In this document: positions 60,941-64,000 of the stretch, piece by piece
Layout of the letters: every line of letters begins with the position of its first letter
How positions within the stretch are numbered: the stretch's first letter is position 1
From: Zygnema circumcarinatum
Lineage: Eukaryota > Streptophyta > Zygnematophyceae > Zygnematales > Zygnemataceae
Direction of reading: 5' to 3'
DNA length: 64,000 bases
NCBI GenBank assembly: GCA_037447605.1
Contig: CM074806.1
Location: 914,190 to 978,189 of the forward strand
Translations under genes and position numbers: made by a program
The notes under the pieces: model-generated
Told to the model about the DNA's origin: nothing
Seen by the model: the letters and a program-made list of their open reading frames with translations, nothing else
Databases searched by the model: none

Positions 60941-61410
60941 TGTTCGAACGTCTCGTCCCCTCCTCGTTCCCTGCGTTCAGCTCTTCCCCTTTTTATTCCT
61001 TCGCAAATCCTTTCCTATCCTATCCTGCGCGCGAGCCTGGGCTGCTGTTGGCACAGTTTCTGCTGTCAAAAAAAGTTTTCAATTTTGCTCAGATGAAAGC
61101 ATGCTCTAGAACGAGCTGTCGCATTGTCCTTAGCTGGAGAGGCAAGGAAGTAGGTGATAGGGCCACGTGTAAACCAAGTGGCCAAATGGCGGGCTCTTAT
61201 TGGCTTCCCCCTTTTGCTTAAAAAAAATACCCGAATCTAATCGGGTTCAGATTTGCAACTCCGGCAAGAAAGACATGAGAGGACCAAAAGTAAAAATAAA
61301 AACCAAAAAAAATCCAATGGACATGCGCCACGTGAATTTTATACGTGGCATGTCGCCATTGGACAATTCTCAAGAATGTTTTTTTTTAAGTAAAGTTCGT
61401 GGCTGCAAAT
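60941..61410 (+). repeat. Inverted-pair module, copy 2 (upstream of the coiled-coil gene)
   Basis: Partner of 50445-50912 in opposite orientation, spanning tgttcgaacgtctcg to ggctgcaaat. It includes three ACGTG elements (gccacgtgtaaa, gccacgtgaat, tacgtggcat) and CCAAT boxes. It points toward the gene at 62698. Upstream of tgttcga and downstream of gcaaat the two copies share nothing. Confidence 0.8.
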
Positions 61411-62697
61411 GTGTTGTCTGTTCTACTTTGATAGAGGTGGTTGTCGCTGCTGAGTGTACTTACCCTTCCAATGTTGCGCGTGCTAAGGGCTCCGCTCTTG
61501 TGCTGGTCTTGGAGGTGCGGCTTGGTTGGCTGTTACCCCGATATTTTCCACCCTTCGTTTGCCCCCGGGCCATTTTCAGCTTGTCAGCGCGACTTCGTCT
61601 CGGGCTCCCCCACCTTCCATTGCAAGGTTTCTTTTCTTGTCATTGGCCGGCTTTCTTATGCGACGCGAGCCGTGCCACATTGTGCACCCCCGACCAACTG
61701 GTCGTGGCGAGCGCGGCGTTCGCCCTCATTCGACCCTCTCTCATGGACGGTTCTCGGCGCATTTTCATGGGTGTTGTGTTGGCCGACAGGACCCGTCGCG
61801 ATGTACTGTCGCGTGGAGCGCAGCATGAAGGCGATGCGGCCCTTCGCAAGGAGCCAGCGCGCATATGCTGCCGTGACGTGACGCGGCGGATACAATTTGA
61901 TTAACCAATTCTTGTGACTAACAGCATTGCTAATAATACATTCGAAAATCTCATACTAGTTTGTTCCTATGGCTGTTCGACGCCTGTTTGGATGCCGTCC
62001 TTCCTCCGCCAGTGCGCCCATCGATCGCTCCTTGGAGATGCGCGCACGGCCCCGGCCACAAGCGCTCCTCTCATCCCCCGATCGTCGCCACTTTTTATCG
62101 ACGGCGCATTTCCGTCGCCCTTCGGCGCTGACCTCCTCCTCGCTTCCACGCTCCTTCGGCGTGAAGCCAAGGTTGGTTGTTGGTGGCTGTGGCGGTGGCC
62201 TTCCGCCTGCGTTGTTCAGCATGGGCGTTGCTTTCCGCTCCTAGCATTTTTCTTCTGTGCTTAGGTCCTTTGCGCCCAATTCCTCGTGGTTCCCCATGAT
62301 GATGTTGTCCATGTACATTTGATGGCATCATCACCATCGTGAGATCAATGCCACATCCACATCCATGCCAAAATTGCCAATTCATTATTCCTTTTCGCCC
62401 TTCCGCATGGGTCAGGCCATATGTACGATATCTGGCGATATATATCGGGAAATATTGGCACGACCCACCGAGGGCGATGCGGGAGACGGAGCCTGTCCTG
62501 CCTGGTCGTCGAATAGTGACAACTGTGGGGTCCTGGTGGGGGAGGGGATGAAGAGTACGAAGAGGAGGCAGCCATGGAAGAGGATCGTCCATCGCTTGGC
62601 GTCCTCCATTTAGGCCATGGCAGCCTGAATGACGCTAAAATCTTGAGGGAATAGAAAAGTGTATCTGGAGACGTCTCTAGAAAGCGGAGTTGTCGCC
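61411..62697. other. Presumed 5' region of the coiled-coil gene
   Basis: GC-rich, with open frames up to ~150 codons in several phases that look compositional: no conserved motif and no splice pattern. It could contain a 5' UTR and leader intron. Confidence 0.4.
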
Positions 62698-64000
62698 ATG
62701 GCGTCAACAGCAGACGGTATCGAGGGTGGTGCGGGAGAGGATCTGAAGGCCGAGAATGCGCGGCTGGTGGCAGAAATGGCGTCCATGAAAAAGAAGATCA
62801 TGGTGGCATTTAAAAAGCAGCAGGCAGAGTTGCAGGGGAAATTGCAAGCGGCTGAGAAGCTTCGAGAAGAGGCAGAGCAGCGAGCAGCAGCTGCGGAAGC
62901 TGCTGCGGCTGCCGCTTCTATCGTGCCTACTGTAGACAATGGAGATATTGATGGAGCTCTTGCATCGGAAACTTCTGCTCAGATCGAGAGTTTACGGGCG
63001 GAGCTTGAGGAGGCCCGGCGATCCACGGAAGCGTTGGCAAAAGCGCATGCAAAGGAACAAGAGGACATCTTGAAAAGGGCCCTTCAGGCCGAACAGGAAC
63101 TCCTTCTAGGTGGATACATTGTTCCGCTTCCTTTTTTATGCGAGCTGTTGTTATGAGCCAGCATTCGTAATCATTTGGAAACCAATTGCTACACTAGCCC
63201 CAAAGCAAAGCCCAAACTTTAAAGGGCTTTGGATATGCCTGATATCGCAATATAAAGACGATCTGATGGAATGCTGGCTCTCTTGCTTGTTTTGTGTATG
63301 AGAGCAGTGAGGAAGGAGCTTCAACAATTGGAGAACACCAAACAGGCTCAAGCTAGCATACAACAAGTAAGTAGTGAGTTATTTGATTATGTCATGTTTT
63401 CTGTCTTCATTCCTTGCGATTTTACATTGCAAGAGGTTCATCGTTGTAGCTTTTGCATTTTCCATTTTGCATTTGCTAATGGAGGCAGTAAATTAGCTAT
63501 AGCTTGTCATGGATCATTTGTTTTTTAGCAAAGTGGAAACTATTTTCTCCATTGCTTAAGCTCCAGACGCGTTTTAGAGCGGCTACTTGCCCGAGAGTCG
63601 CCGCTTTGCTGAGTTATGGAGAAAGATGCTTAAGTGAAAGGCTGAGGTACCTTGTTACCGTTTGTTTTTCAATTCAGGGACTGGAGAAGCAGCTCGTTGC
63701 AGCGGCAACTCAGGTGTCAGATGCTTTTGCTCGTGCAGCAGCCGCAGAAGAAGAGAATGCTCGGTTGCGGCAGGGTATTTCTGCGTCGGAGCGAGAGGTT
63801 GAGGCTACCGAAAAAGCTCTGAAGGCTGCACAGGAGATGTACGTCGATTGTCGAGGATCCCTTTTCACATCATATGAATAATACTACTAATAATAATATA
63901 CATTATATTTTTTTTCTGCAAAATGAACCTATAGTCTTCTTGCTTTATTATGGAGTAAAATGCTATTTCAGTCTCGGTTGTAGCCTACTGGAATCACAGG
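62698..64000 (+). CDS. Coiled-coil protein, N-terminal part (runs off the window)
   Basis: The first exon (62698-63109) encodes DLKAENARLVAEMASMKKK followed by long Glu/Ala/Lys heptads, a poly-Ala stretch, and further helix (IESLRAELEEARRSTEALA). Exon 2 (about 63306-63366) gives VRKELQQLENTKQAQASIQQ, and exon 3 (63678-63838) gives LEKQLVAAATQVSDAFARAA and EEENARLRQGI. Junctions keep the frame. This is a parallel coiled-coil rod like golgins or other tethers, but no family-defining domain is inside the window. The exon 2 acceptor is a tandem GAGCAG site that would add or drop one Ala. Start chosen at the ATG after tgtcgcc; an upstream in-frame ATG at 62659 would add 13 residues. Confidence 0.75.

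Noticed and set aside
61200-61904. 234-codon open frame on the + strand
   Set aside because: It crosses the copy 2 module and GC-rich sequence, has no domain or conserved motif, and overlaps equally long frames in other phases.
1-64000. CRISPR arrays, operons, ribosome binding sites, rRNA or tRNA genes
   Set aside because: None seen. The window is eukaryotic with spliced genes, the tandem repeats lack spacer structure, and no tRNA or rRNA sequence was recognised by eye.

Overview
This is nuclear DNA of a green plant-lineage eukaryote, most likely a streptophyte alga or an early-diverging land plant. Genes are intron-rich with GT-AG junctions. There are Ty1/copia retroelements with an initiator-tRNA-Met primer site, several proteins with plastid-targeting leaders, and an intact multi-exon MurD ligase. 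Plastid MurD fits charophytes, bryophytes and lycophytes far better than flowering plants. The species cannot be fixed from sequence alone. Exon joins given here were made by eye from reading frame, splice sites and family motifs.

Left part (1-16.7 kb) is a transposon and satellite region without host genes. It holds purine-rich and 135-bp tandem repeats and tandem units built around GGCC-centred palindromes. A 147-bp TIR element, a 2.3-kb hAT-like element and a tandem copia dimer (LTR-internal-LTR-internal-LTR) are inserted there. Each has a target-site duplication, and for each the window also keeps an uninterrupted paralogous copy of the target. Both copia bodies carry the same further TIR element inside the RNase H coding region.

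Middle part (16.9-37 kb): a small thylakoid-type membrane protein (copy A, +); plastid MurD (-); a G-box-rich region shared with an unrecognised plastid-type gene (+); a second copy (B, -) of the small thylakoid-type protein with identical intron positions; and a polyol/monosaccharide transporter (+).

Right part (37-64 kb): Sec63/ERdj2 (-), gamma-tubulin complex protein 3 (-), membrane-anchored peptidyl-tRNA hydrolase 2 (-), a TLDc-domain protein with an N-myristoylation start (+), a chloroplast GDT1/PAM71-type cation transporter (+), and the first exons of a coiled-coil protein (+) cut by the window edge. A ~470-bp sequence module occurs twice in opposite orientation, at 50.4-50.9 and 60.9-61.4 kb. 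Each copy lies upstream of a gene (GCP3 and the coiled-coil gene) and points along it. The genes form no operon; the shared themes are plastid biogenesis (MurD, the A/B pair, the GDT1 transporter) and ordinary housekeeping (ER translocation, microtubule nucleation, peptidyl-tRNA recycling).
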